Shown here: piece after piece, positions 38,992 to 46,943 of the stretch
How the letters are laid out: each line of letters opens with the position of its first letter
How positions within the stretch are numbered: position 1 is the stretch's first letter
Source: JAJDNS01 sp963578825
GTDB taxonomy: Bacteria; Acidobacteriota; Vicinamibacteria; Fen-336
Assembly (NCBI GenBank): GCA_963578825.1
Contig: CAUZDW010000019.1
Coordinates: forward strand, 1-64,000
Direction: 5' to 3'
Length of the DNA: 64,000 bases
Translations under genes and position numbers: made by a program
Notes under the pieces: generated by a model
Databases searched by the model: none
What the model was told of the DNA's origin: nothing
What the model saw: only the letters and a program-made list of their open reading frames with translations

Positions 38992-40588
38992 ACATCGCCG
39001 GCTTGTCGACGATGGTGTGGGAGAGGTCTCTGAAGGGCGGCTTCGACGAGCGCTCCCACAACCAGAAGAACGAGCCCTCGATCCACGGGCGCGACGCCAG
39101 GGTGCGCAGCGTGGCCTCGTAGCAGCGGGACTGCAGCCACACCTCGGCGGGTGTTCTCTCCTCGCGCCAGGGCGCGCGGGCCGCAGACGCGATGGAGGGA
39201 AAGCCCGCCTCCGTGAGCAGCACGGGACGATCCCAGCGCTTCGAGGCCGCCTCGAGGGGCTCGAGCGCCCGCGCCCACCCGGCCTCGAGCTCCTCGAGTG
39301 AAGGGTCGGTGCTGCCCGAGAGGGGGAAATACGCGCTCACGCCGATGAAGTCCAGGGTGTCCCAGAAAGCGATTTTCTCCCAGGAGTCGAAGTTCGCCGA
39401 GTAGACCAGGGGACCCTCGAACTCGCTCCGGATGAGCCCGATGAGCCGGCGCCAGTCCGACTCCCGTCGGATGACGCTGGAGTCCAGCTCCCGGCCGACG
39501 CAGAACATGTCGGCACCCGAGGCCTGCGCGTGGCGTGCGTAGGGAAGAATGTAGGCCTCGTACTCCTCGAACCAGCGCCGCCAGTCGGCGTCGTTGCGCA
39601 TGAGCAGCCGGTTGTGGCCACCACCGACGATCGCGGCCGACTGCTCCTGCACGCGTGCGATGAGCCGGCGTCGCGCCTCCTCGTCGGGCCCACGGAGGAC
39701 GAGGCGCTCCTCGGGAGTCGGTTGGTAGCCTCGCATCTCGAGGTGAGGCTTGACCATCACGGCAAGGCCGGCCGCGTGCGCGTTGCGCACCAGACCCTCC
39801 AGATTGGGCAGACCGTGGCGGTGCGAGGGCGTCGCGAAGACCGGCTCGTCGAATCCTCGCTGGAGGGGATCCCACGTGTGGATCGAGACCCAGGTCACCC
39901 CGAGCGAGGCCACGCGCCGGAACGACGCGCGGCCGTCGTCGTCACGTCCTTCGCTGCGCCACCAGGAAACCCCCCGACGAAAGCTCGGGGCGAGCGGCCG
40001 GACGCTGCCTCGGGGGTGGGCCAGCGCGGCCTGCTCGACATCCCGGCTTTCGGCGAGCTTCGCGGCGGCCCAGGCGGAGGCGGTCCGGACCTCGGCAGTC
40101 GGGGCCCCCTGCGCTGCCCGAAGGAGAGCCTCGCCCGCGTCGTCACCGCCGACGATCGCCAGCGCCGCGACGGCCTCGAAGGCGGCGCCCTGATCGGTGT
40201 GGGAGAGGGCCTCGATCAGAACGGTCTCGGCCGCCTTCCGATGCTCGGGGGCCGAGGTACCGAGCAGCCACGCTCCCAGACGGGCATCGTCCTCCGCTCC
40301 GGTCGAGAGGAGGTGCGCCGCCGCGGCCACGAAGCCCGGATCGTCGCGCCAGGCTTCTTCTCTTGGCACCTCCCGGCCGTCGGCCATGGTCACGCTCGCC
40401 CGGCGACGCCACCGCTGCCACGGATCGACTGACCTGGGGTAGAGGCTCTTGAGCTCACCAGCGAGCTTCGCGGCGGCCGATTCCGGGGGGCTCGTCGCGG
40501 CCGGAAGGACGAGGAGCAGCAGTCCGGAGACAAACGCCGCCCGCGCCCCGGTGGCATGCTTCGCCCTGCGAGTCAGGGGATCAACCCG
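38960..40588 (-). CDS. exported glycoside hydrolase-like TIM-barrel protein
   Basis: About 542 residues from the GTG at 40588, chosen because it gives a short basic N-terminus before the signal or anchor helix FVSGLLLLVLPAATS; an open frame continues to 40726 but would overlap the divergent gene. Residues ~60-190 are helical repeats (HEAT-like). The rest is a (beta/alpha)8 barrel resembling GH113-type mannanases and relatives. A probable acid/base glutamate is in FCVGRELDSS and a probable nucleophile in LLTEAGFPSI; AFWDTLDFIGVSAYFPLS is also typical. Its 3' end overlaps the antitoxin/OsmC chimera on the opposite strand by 32 bp. Substrate unknown. Confidence 0.78.
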   Translation of the reverse strand, partial: RVDPLTRRAKHATGARAAFVSGLLLLVLPAATSPPESAAAKLAGELKSLYPRSVDPWQRWRRRASVTMADGREVPREEAWRDDPGFVAAAAHLLSTGAEDDARLGAWLLGTSAPEHRKAAETVLIEALSHTDQGAAFEAVAALAIVGGDDAGEALLRAAQGAPTAEVRTASAWAAAKLAESRDVEQAALAHPRGSVRPLAPSFRRGVSWWRSEGRDDDGRASFRRVASLGVTWVSIHTWDPLQRGFDEPVFATPSHRHGLPNLEGLVRNAHAAGLAVMVKPHLEMRGYQPTPEERLVLRGPDEEARRRLIARVQEQSAAIVGGGHNRLLMRNDADWRRWFEEYEAYILPYARHAQASGADMFCVGRELDSSVIRRESDWRRLIGLIRSEFEGPLVYSANFDSWEKIAFWDTLDFIGVSAYFPLSGSTDPSLEELEAGWARALEPLEAASKRWDRPVLLTEAGFPSIASAARAPWREERTPAEVWLQSRCYEATLRTLASRPWIEGSFFWLWERSSKPPFRDLSHTIVDKPAMFTMARWYSAR

Positions 40589-40710
40589 CACCGCGCCCGC
40601 ATGCTCTTGCAAGACGCTGTGCTGCTCCCACGGGCCTGGGCCCGGGCTGTCTCTGCCATGAGTTGTCGCCGAGTGTCGGGTCCAAAGAATGATACCCTTA
40701 CGGTAGCGCG

Positions 40711-41839
40711 ATGACCGTTCGCTCACCAGCGGCGGGACGTGTTTTTCGCTGGTACCTGGAGAGCCTGGTTGAAGGAGGGCGCCAGCTCCGGCGCACCACG
40801 GTCCGTCCGTTCCCCTTTCGGTTCGGCCGCCTCCCGGGCCTCAGCCTCACGCTGAGCTCCGACTCCGTGTCGAAAGAGCACGCCGAGATCCTGCTCGAGG
40901 ACGGACGGCTTCGGGTCGTCGATCTCGGAAGCAAGAACGGCACGTTCGTGAACAGCGAGCGGATCGAGGACTCCGGGCTGCGCGAGGGAGACATTCTGCA
41001 CATCGCCCAGGTCGAGTATCGCCTGGGGCGCCAGGAGATCGAGGCGGCTGACGAGCAGGCGCTCGAGGCGCCGACCGTGGCCCTGGGTGACAAGGCCCTT
41101 CCCGAGCAGTTCGTCGAGGGAGCGCACGAGCTGCCGGAGCTCCTCGAGAAGCGTCAGGTCATGATGCTCTTCCAGCCGATCGTGAGCCTTCCCAGCGGCA
41201 CGCTGGCCGGCTACGAGGCCCTCGGCCGGGGACGGCACCCCCGGCTGCCGGAGCTGCCGAAGGAGCTTTTCCGGATCGCCGCGGGAGCAGGCACGGAGGC
41301 CGAGCTGAGCGCACTGTTCCGTGAGAGGGCCCTGGAGCTGACCCAGGGCCGGCGGGATTTTTCCGCACTCTTCCTGAACATCCACCCCGCCGAGCTCGAA
41401 CGCGACGACCTCGTGCCCGCCCTCGTCCGGGCCCAGGAGAAGGCGCCCCATCGGGCGCATCACCCTGGAGGTCCACGAGGGCGCCCTCGAGAACCTCGAA
41501 GGCGTCCAGCGCCTGCGCGGGGCCCTGTCCGGTTCGGGCGTCGGTCTGGCCTACGACGACTTCGGCGCGGGACAGGCCCGGCTGCTGGAGCTGGCGGCAG
41601 AGCCACCCCACTATCTGAAGTTCGACATGAGCCTCGTTCGGGGGATCGACTCCGCGCCGGCGTCACGCCAGAGGATCCTGACGTCTCTCGTGGCGGTGGC
41701 CCGGGACCTGCTCGTCTACACGGTGGCCGAGGGCGTCGAGACGGCCGAAGAGGCGGACATCTGCATGCGAATCGGGTTCACCCACGCCCAGGGCTTCTTC
41801 TTCGGGAGACCACAGCCCATCGGCAGGATTCCCGACTGA
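40711..41839 (+). pseudogene. FHA-EAL domain protein, interrupted by a frameshift
   Basis: The N-terminal ~110 residues form an FHA domain (FRFGRLPGLSLTLSSDSVSKEH, DLGSKNGTFVNSERI). An EAL domain follows: LFQPIVSLPSGTLAGYEALGRG, then LNIHPAELERDDLV. After about residue 246 the frame becomes arginine/glycine-rich nonsense, while the next frame continues the EAL domain: RITLEVHEGALENLEG, AYDDFGAGQARLLEL, YLKFDMSLVRGID, TVAEGVETAEEA. Deleting one C from the C4 run at 41446-41449 restores one frame of about 375 residues with all EAL catalytic residues. If intact it would be a phosphothreonine-controlled cyclic-di-GMP phosphodiesterase. Real mutation or assembly error is undecided. Confidence 0.8.
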
Positions 41840-41949
41840 GCGCCCGACCCATGCTTGACCTCCCGCCATGGAAGGTGGTATTTCATCGCCACCCTGGAGC
41901 TGGAAATGTGACCGGGACGTGCGCCAGGGAGCGCGAACTCGTCTCCGGC

Positions 41950-41974
41950 CCTCTCCCGACCCGGTCGGGAGAGG
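41950..41974. repeat. 12-bp-stem hairpin between FHA-EAL and oxidase operon
   Basis: CCTCTCCCGACC and GGTCGGGAGAGG pair perfectly around a single C. The hairpin lies 110 bp after the FHA-EAL stop and 28 bp before ctaD. It could be a REP-like element, a terminator for the upstream gene or a regulatory site for the oxidase operon. Confidence 0.5.
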
Positions 41975-42001
41975 AAGAGCTCACAACCCACAGGGGGGGC
42001 A

Positions 42002-43768
42002 ATGGATCCTGAAGCATCCGCCGGAGAGCACGACGGGGCGCACGACGCCCACCACGAGCCGCTGGGCTTCTGGCGCAAGTACGTGTTCTCCCTGGACCAC
42101 AAGGTCATCGGCATCCAATACGCGATGACGGGCCTGCTGTTCCTGCTCTTCGGCTTCACACTGATGATGCTGATGCGCCTGCAGCTCGCCTTCCCCGGGG
42201 AAGCCTTCCCGATACTGGGATCTCTCTTCGGAGAGGCGCGCATGCCGGGCGGCATCATGCTGCCGGAGTTCTACAACGAGCTGGGCGCGATGCACGGCAC
42301 CATCATGGTGTTCCTGGGCGTCGTGCCGCTGGCTGTCGGCGGCTTCGGAAACTTCGTTCTGCCTCTCCAGATCGGCGCCCCCGACATGGCGTTTCCCCGC
42401 CTCAACATGATCAGCTATTGGTGCTACGTTCCGGGTGGCCTCATAATGCTGGCGAGCTTCTTCGTCCCGGGCGGAGCCGCCCAGTCAGGATGGACGTCCT
42501 ACCCGCCGCTCTCGATCATCGCCGGGCAGGGCCAGAGCTTCTGGCTGTTCGGCATGGTGTTCCTGATCACCTCGTCGCTGCTGGGAGCGATCAACTTCAT
42601 CGTGACGACGATTCAGCTGCGCGCGCCCGGCCTCACCTTCTGGCGCTTTCCGTTCTTCGTGTGGTCGCAGCTCGTGACCTCGTTCCTCCTGCTTCTCGCC
42701 TTCCCCCCGCTCGAAGCAGCGGCCGTCCTGCAGCTCATGGACCGTCACGTCGGCACCAGCTTCTTCCTGCCCTCCGGGCTCGTCGTGAGCGGCGAGATCC
42801 TCCAGGCAACTGGCGGCGGGAGTCCCATCCTCTGGCAGCACCTGTTCTGGTTCCTGGCTCACCCCGAGGTCTACGTGCTGATCCTTCCCGCGCTGGGGAT
42901 CGTGGCCGAGATCGTCGCCAACAACACCAGAAAGCCTCTCTTCGGCTACCGCTCGATGGTGTACTCGGTGATCTTCCTGGGCTTCATGTCCTTCATCGTG
43001 TGGGCGCACCACATGTTCATCACCGGCATGGGCACCACGATGGCCACGTTCTTCCAGACAACGACGATGATCATCTCTATCCCGTCGGTGGTGATCCTGT
43101 CCGCCCTTCTTGTTTCGCTGTGGGGCGGATCGATCCGATTCAACACGCCCATGCTCTTCGCGCTGGGCTTTCTGCCCATGTTCGGGATCGGGGGCCTCAC
43201 CGGCCTGCCGCTGGGCCTCAGCGCCACGGACCTCCATCTCCACGACACCTACTACGTGATCGGGCACTTTCACTACGTGGTGGCACCCGGAACGATCTTC
43301 GCCCTCTTTGCCGGCGTCTACTACTGGTTCCCCAAGGCCACCGGGCGAGCCATGAACGAGACCCTGGGCAAGATCCATTTCTGGGGTTCGATGGTGTTCA
43401 TGAACGTGATATTCATGCCGTTTCTCATCATGGGGCTCGCCGGGGTCTCGCGGCGCCTCTGGGACGGCGGCGCCTCCTACGCCCACGCGCAGCCGGTGCT
43501 CCACTGGAACGTGGTCTCCTCGGTAGGCGCCTGGTGCCTGGCTCTTGCCCAGCTGCCGTTCATCTACAACTTCTTCAAGAGCGCGTTCCGCGGGAAGAAA
43601 GTGGGGAGCAACCCCTGGGAGGCCACGACGCTCGAGTGGGCGACCCCTTCACCGCCGCCCCACGGCAACTTCACCACACCGCCCGTGGCCTACCGCGGAC
43701 CGTATGAGTACAGCGTCCCCGGGTCCGCCCGGGACTACAGTCCCCAGTGGGAGCCCTCGGGAGCATGA
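42002..43768 (+). CDS. ctaD: cytochrome c oxidase subunit I (A1-like, divergent)
   Basis: 588 residues, twelve or more helices. Haem-copper ligands are intact: H98 (AMHGTIMVF), H287 and Y291 (AHPEVY), H336-H337 (WAHHMF), H422 and H424 (GHFHYVV). E289 of the A1-type D pathway and D128 (GAPDMAFPRLN) are present. The lysine of the K pathway, expected in PTGIK, is replaced by isoleucine 365 (IPSVVILSALLVSLWGG). GGGGGG precedes the ATG. It is the first gene of an operon in which subunit II comes last, an unusual order. It probably transfers electrons to oxygen, but proton-uptake chemistry may differ. Confidence 0.92.
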   Translation: MDPEASAGEHDGAHDAHHEPLGFWRKYVFSLDHKVIGIQYAMTGLLFLLFGFTLMMLMRLQLAFPGEAFPILGSLFGEARMPGGIMLPEFYNELGAMHGTIMVFLGVVPLAVGGFGNFVLPLQIGAPDMAFPRLNMISYWCYVPGGLIMLASFFVPGGAAQSGWTSYPPLSIIAGQGQSFWLFGMVFLITSSLLGAINFIVTTIQLRAPGLTFWRFPFFVWSQLVTSFLLLLAFPPLEAAAVLQLMDRHVGTSFFLPSGLVVSGEILQATGGGSPILWQHLFWFLAHPEVYVLILPALGIVAEIVANNTRKPLFGYRSMVYSVIFLGFMSFIVWAHHMFITGMGTTMATFFQTTTMIISIPSVVILSALLVSLWGGSIRFNTPMLFALGFLPMFGIGGLTGLPLGLSATDLHLHDTYYVIGHFHYVVAPGTIFALFAGVYYWFPKATGRAMNETLGKIHFWGSMVFMNVIFMPFLIMGLAGVSRRLWDGGASYAHAQPVLHWNVVSSVGAWCLALAQLPFIYNFFKSAFRGKKVGSNPWEATTLEWATPSPPPHGNFTTPPVAYRGPYEYSVPGSARDYSPQWEPSGA

Positions 43769-44361
43769 GCATGGAGATTCCCTACACGGTCAGTCCCCGG
43801 CCTGACACCGGGCTCACCAACGGCAAGATCGCGATCTGGTTGTTTCTGGCCTCCGAGGTCATGTTGTTCGGAGCCCTCTTCGCGACATACGTAATGCTCC
43901 GAGTGGGTGCGACCGAGTGGCCGGCAGGCGCGACATACCTCAACATCCCACTTGCCGCCCTGAACACGGTGGTGCTGATCAGCTCCAGCGTGACCATGGT
44001 GCTGGCCTGGGCGTCGCTGGCAAAGAACGACTTCGGTCGATTCCGACTCTTCATGGGCATCACCATCCTGTGCGGTTTCGGGTTCCTGTTTATCAAGTAC
44101 CTGGAGTACTCGGAGAAGTTCCATCACGGCTATCTCCCGAGCACCAACACCTTCCTCGCTATCTATTTCACGCTCACCGGAATCCACGGGCTGCACGTCA
44201 TTGGCGGCATGGTGGTCAACGGATGGTTCTGGGGACCGGGGTCGGGTCTGTGGAAGAGGGACCCCACACACTTCACCAACCGGGTGGAGAATGCCGGCTT
44301 GTTCTGGCATCTCGTGGACCTGGTCTGGATCTTCCTGTTCCCCATCCTCTACCTGCTGTAG
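43765..44361 (+). CDS. ctaE: cytochrome c oxidase subunit III
   Basis: 198 residues, five helices. Family motifs: IWLFLASEVMLFGALFATYV, IYFTLTGIHGLHVIGGMVVN and FWHLVDLVWIFLFPILYL. Its ATG overlaps the subunit I stop by 4 bp (ATGA). It is the short five-helix form, lacking the first two helices of the mitochondrial type. Confidence 0.92.
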   Translation: MSMEIPYTVSPRPDTGLTNGKIAIWLFLASEVMLFGALFATYVMLRVGATEWPAGATYLNIPLAALNTVVLISSSVTMVLAWASLAKNDFGRFRLFMGITILCGFGFLFIKYLEYSEKFHHGYLPSTNTFLAIYFTLTGIHGLHVIGGMVVNGWFWGPGSGLWKRDPTHFTNRVENAGLFWHLVDLVWIFLFPILYLL

Positions 44362-44370
44362 GGAGGCGAA

Positions 44371-44676
44371 ATGGACGCTCACGATCACGCCGAGATCGAC
44401 CGCCACGTGAAGGCGGCGCTGTTCGTCTTCGGCGCCCTGCTGGTCCTGACCGGCTTCACGGTGGGAGCCTACTACCTGAAGCTCCCGACCCATCTTGCGA
44501 TCGCTCTGGCACTCCTCATCGCATCGGTTAAGGGCTCTCTGGTGGCCGCCTGGTTCATGCATCTTCTCTCCGAGAGGAAGCTCATCTACTGGGCACTGAT
44601 CCTGACCGCGGTCTTGTTCGTCCCGCTGCTCCTCATTCCGACCCTGGGGGCCCTCGACGCCGTCAGGCTGAACTGA
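44371..44676 (+). CDS. cytochrome c oxidase subunit IV-like protein
   Basis: 101 residues, three helices, histidine/aspartate-rich N-terminus (MDAHDHAEIDRHVKAAL). The segment LALLIASVKGSLVAAWFMHLLSERK is the prokaryotic subunit IV (CtaF/COX4) signature. It begins 9 bp after subunit III and probably stabilises the CuB centre during assembly. Confidence 0.87.
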   Translation: MDAHDHAEIDRHVKAALFVFGALLVLTGFTVGAYYLKLPTHLAIALALLIASVKGSLVAAWFMHLLSERKLIYWALILTAVLFVPLLLIPTLGALDAVRLN

Positions 44677-44678
44677 CC

Positions 44679-44864
44679 ATGTCACTCAAGGCTTTTCACG
44701 TTCTGTTCATCAGTGCCTCGGCCCTCCTCGCCTTCGGCTTCGGCGCCTGGTGCCTGGGCGCCCAACCGCCCTGGCGCGCGGCGTCCGTTGCTTCCTTCGT
44801 TCTTGGCCTCGGACTCGTCGGCTACGAGGCCTGGTTCATCATGAAGATGCGGGGGATTCGATGA
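44679..44864 (+). CDS. small two-helix membrane protein of the oxidase operon
   Basis: 61 residues: FHVLFISASALLAFGFGAW and AASVASFVLGLGLVGYEAWF form two helices, ending in a basic tail. It starts 2 bp after the subunit IV stop and overlaps the next small gene by 4 bp. No family is recognised; it is likely an accessory subunit or assembly factor. Confidence 0.7.
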   Translation: MSLKAFHVLFISASALLAFGFGAWCLGAQPPWRAASVASFVLGLGLVGYEAWFIMKMRGIR

Positions 44865-45142
44865 CCCGCCCGAGACTCGGTGTGACCCTGCTGATCGCGA
44901 TGGCGGTGTGGCTCAGCAGCCCGTCACCGACCCTGGCCTGCTCGACGTGCTACGGGCAGGCTGACGGCCCGATGATCGACGCCGCCCAGGTGGGGACTCT
45001 GCTGCTGCTCGGTGTGGTGCTCGCCGTGCAGGTCGCGTTTGCCGCCTTCTTCCTTTACCTGCGTCGACAGGCCGCGCGGCACGGCCAGAGCACGAGCGAA
45101 GCCGCAGGCCCCGGACAGCCCGGAGAGTGGAGGAGCGCATGA
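44861..45142 (+). CDS. small exported/membrane protein with CSTCYG motif
   Basis: 93 residues. A signal-like helix ends in LACSTCYGQADGPMID, placing a CxxC pair just outside the membrane, followed by a second helix (VGTLLLLGVVLAVQVAFAAFF) and a basic tail. The CxxC could bind copper or act in thiol chemistry for the CuA centre. It overlaps both neighbours by 4 bp, so it is part of the oxidase operon. I do not know a characterised homologue. Confidence 0.72.
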   Translation: MTRPRLGVTLLIAMAVWLSSPSPTLACSTCYGQADGPMIDAAQVGTLLLLGVVLAVQVAFAAFFLYLRRQAARHGQSTSEAAGPGQPGEWRSA

Positions 45143-45945
45143 GTAGCTGGCTCGGACTGCCCGAGCTCGCGTCCCAGCATGGGGGCGAGCTAGACTGGAC
45201 CACTGGCCTGATTCATGTCTTCATGGCCGTGCTCTTCGTGGGCTGGGGGGCCTTCTTCGCGTACACGCTGATGCGGTTCCGAAGGAAGCGGAATCCCACT
45301 GCCGACTACGCCGGAGTCACCGGCAAGACCTCCACCTACCTGGAGATCGGCGTAGCGGTCCTGGAAGCGATCGTGCTCGTCGCGCTCGCCATCCCGCTCT
45401 GGGCCGCGCGGGTGGCCGACTTCCCCGCTCCGCAGGAGGCGACCCGTGTGCGGGTGGTCGGCGAGCAGTTCGCCTGGAACGTCCACTACCCCGGGCCCGA
45501 CGGAGTGTACGGCCAAAACAGCATCGAGTTGTACGACCTGGAGACGAACCCCCTGGGCCTCGTCCGCGACGACCCCGCTGGGGAAGACGACGTCGTCACG
45601 CTCAACGAGCTCTGGCTGCCAGTGGACACTCCGGCCCTCATCGAGCTCACGAGCAAGGACGTCATCCACTCGTTCGGCTTGCCCGAGATGCGCGTCAAGC
45701 AGGACGTCATCCCGGGGATGAGCATCCCGGTCTGGTTCGTCCCGACGGTGACGACGGACGAGATGCGCGAGCGCACGGGCAACCCGGAGTTCGGCTACGA
45801 GATCGCGTGTGCCCAGCTGTGCGGCCTCGGCCACTACCGAATGCGCGGCTTCCTCAAGGTCCTGAGCCAGAAAGACTACCAGGCCTGGATGGACGAGCGG
45901 CAGGAGCTCCTCTTGGAGTCCGACGGCGACGACTTCTGGGAGTAG
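45139..45945 (+). CDS. ctaC: cytochrome c oxidase subunit II (CuA, no haem c)
   Basis: 268 residues. Two N-terminal helices precede a cupredoxin domain with the CuA ligands: histidine in DVIHSFGLPEM, then CAQLCGLGHYRM (CxxxCxxxHxxM). GEQFAWNVHYPGPDGVYG carries the aromatic electron-entry region. No CxxCH follows, so a separate cytochrome c must donate electrons. GGAG precedes the ATG, which overlaps the previous stop. It is the last gene of the operon, and its stop codon touches the stop of the convergent caa3 operon. Confidence 0.93.
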   Translation: MSSWLGLPELASQHGGELDWTTGLIHVFMAVLFVGWGAFFAYTLMRFRRKRNPTADYAGVTGKTSTYLEIGVAVLEAIVLVALAIPLWAARVADFPAPQEATRVRVVGEQFAWNVHYPGPDGVYGQNSIELYDLETNPLGLVRDDPAGEDDVVTLNELWLPVDTPALIELTSKDVIHSFGLPEMRVKQDVIPGMSIPVWFVPTVTTDEMRERTGNPEFGYEIACAQLCGLGHYRMRGFLKVLSQKDYQAWMDERQELLLESDGDDFWE

Positions 45946-46236
45946 CTACAGAGCCCAGGCGCGGCTGAGGTAGTCCGTGAGCGTCAGGAAGAAGAGGATG
46001 AACAGGAAGCCGATGCTCGTGGCGATCACGACGGCAGTGAGCTTCCCGCTGTAGCGGGCGTGCATGAAGTAGAGCACCACCAGCGTGGCCTTCGTGGTGG
46101 CGATGCCCAGGGCGACGAGGTTGTTCAGCGGCCCGAAATCGAACTGGGCGGTGGCGACGGTGATCGCGGTAAGGACCGAGAGGGCAGCGAAGATCCCGAG
46201 GTAGACGCGTACGGGGAGGACGTGGGGCCCGGACAT
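45946..46236 (-). CDS. ctaF: caa3 oxidase subunit IV
   Basis: 96 residues, three helices: VYLGIFAALSVLTAITVA, NNLVALGIATTKATLVVLYFMH (the subunit IV signature) and a C-terminal helix. Last gene of the ACIII/caa3 operon. The ATG at 46236 gives the usual short N-terminus; it starts 2 bp after the subunit III stop. Its TAG abuts the TAG of the convergent subunit II gene. Confidence 0.9.
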   Translation of the reverse strand: MSGPHVLPVRVYLGIFAALSVLTAITVATAQFDFGPLNNLVALGIATTKATLVVLYFMHARYSGKLTAVVIATSIGFLFILFFLTLTDYLSRAWAL

Positions 46237-46238
46237 GG

Positions 46239-46943
46239 TCAGTGAGCTCCGATCAGATAGAGGAGCGGAAACAGGAAGATCCAGACGATGTCCACGAAGT
46301 GCCAGTAGAGCCCCACCATCTCCACCGGCGTGTGCCACTCGGGGGAGTAGCGCTCCTTCCAGGCGGCTCGGGCGATGACGAGCAGGATCGGGATTCCGAT
46401 GATCATGTGCAGTGCGTGGAGCCCGGTCATCCCGAAGTAGAGCGAGTAGAAGATCTGGGTGTGCCCCGCCGCCTCGCCTGAGACGCCGAGGGCGCTCGCG
46501 TCGAACCGCTCACCTGGCACGAGACAGCCCACTCCGGACGCGCCTGGGAGGCAGGGCCCGATCTTCTCGGCGTACTCGAAGTACTTGACGCCGAGGAAGA
46601 CGGAGCCGAGCAAAACGGTGGCGAGAATGAAGCCGACGACGCGGCGGGATTTTCCGATCGCCGCCGAGTAGACGGCCATGGCCATCGTGAGACTGGAGCC
46701 GATCAGGACGAGGGTGTTGAAGAACCCCACCTGCCAGCTCAAATGATGGCTGCCCGCGACGAACGCCTCCGGGTACTTGATGCGGTACACGATGTAGGCC
46801 ATGAAGATTCCGCCGAAGAAGAGGATCTCCTGGGCGATGAACACCCACATCCCCAGCGAGGAGGCGGCCTTCTGCTGCTCCAGGTCTCTGAAGTGATGCT
46901 GGAGGGCCGGGTGCTGGCCGCCGCCGGCCGCGAGCTCAGACAA
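46239..46943 (-). CDS. ctaE: caa3 oxidase subunit III
   Basis: 234 residues, TTG start. The conserved N-terminus HPALQHHFRDLEQQKAASSL supports this start, which overlaps the subunit I stop by 8 bp. Family motifs: GMWVFIAQEILFFGGIFMAY, YFGMTGLHALHMIIGIPILL and YWHFVDIVWIFLFPLLYL. Confidence 0.93.
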   Translation of the reverse strand: MSELAAGGGQHPALQHHFRDLEQQKAASSLGMWVFIAQEILFFGGIFMAYIVYRIKYPEAFVAGSHHLSWQVGFFNTLVLIGSSLTMAMAVYSAAIGKSRRVVGFILATVLLGSVFLGVKYFEYAEKIGPCLPGASGVGCLVPGERFDASALGVSGEAAGHTQIFYSLYFGMTGLHALHMIIGIPILLVIARAAWKERYSPEWHTPVEMVGLYWHFVDIVWIFLFPLLYLIGAH

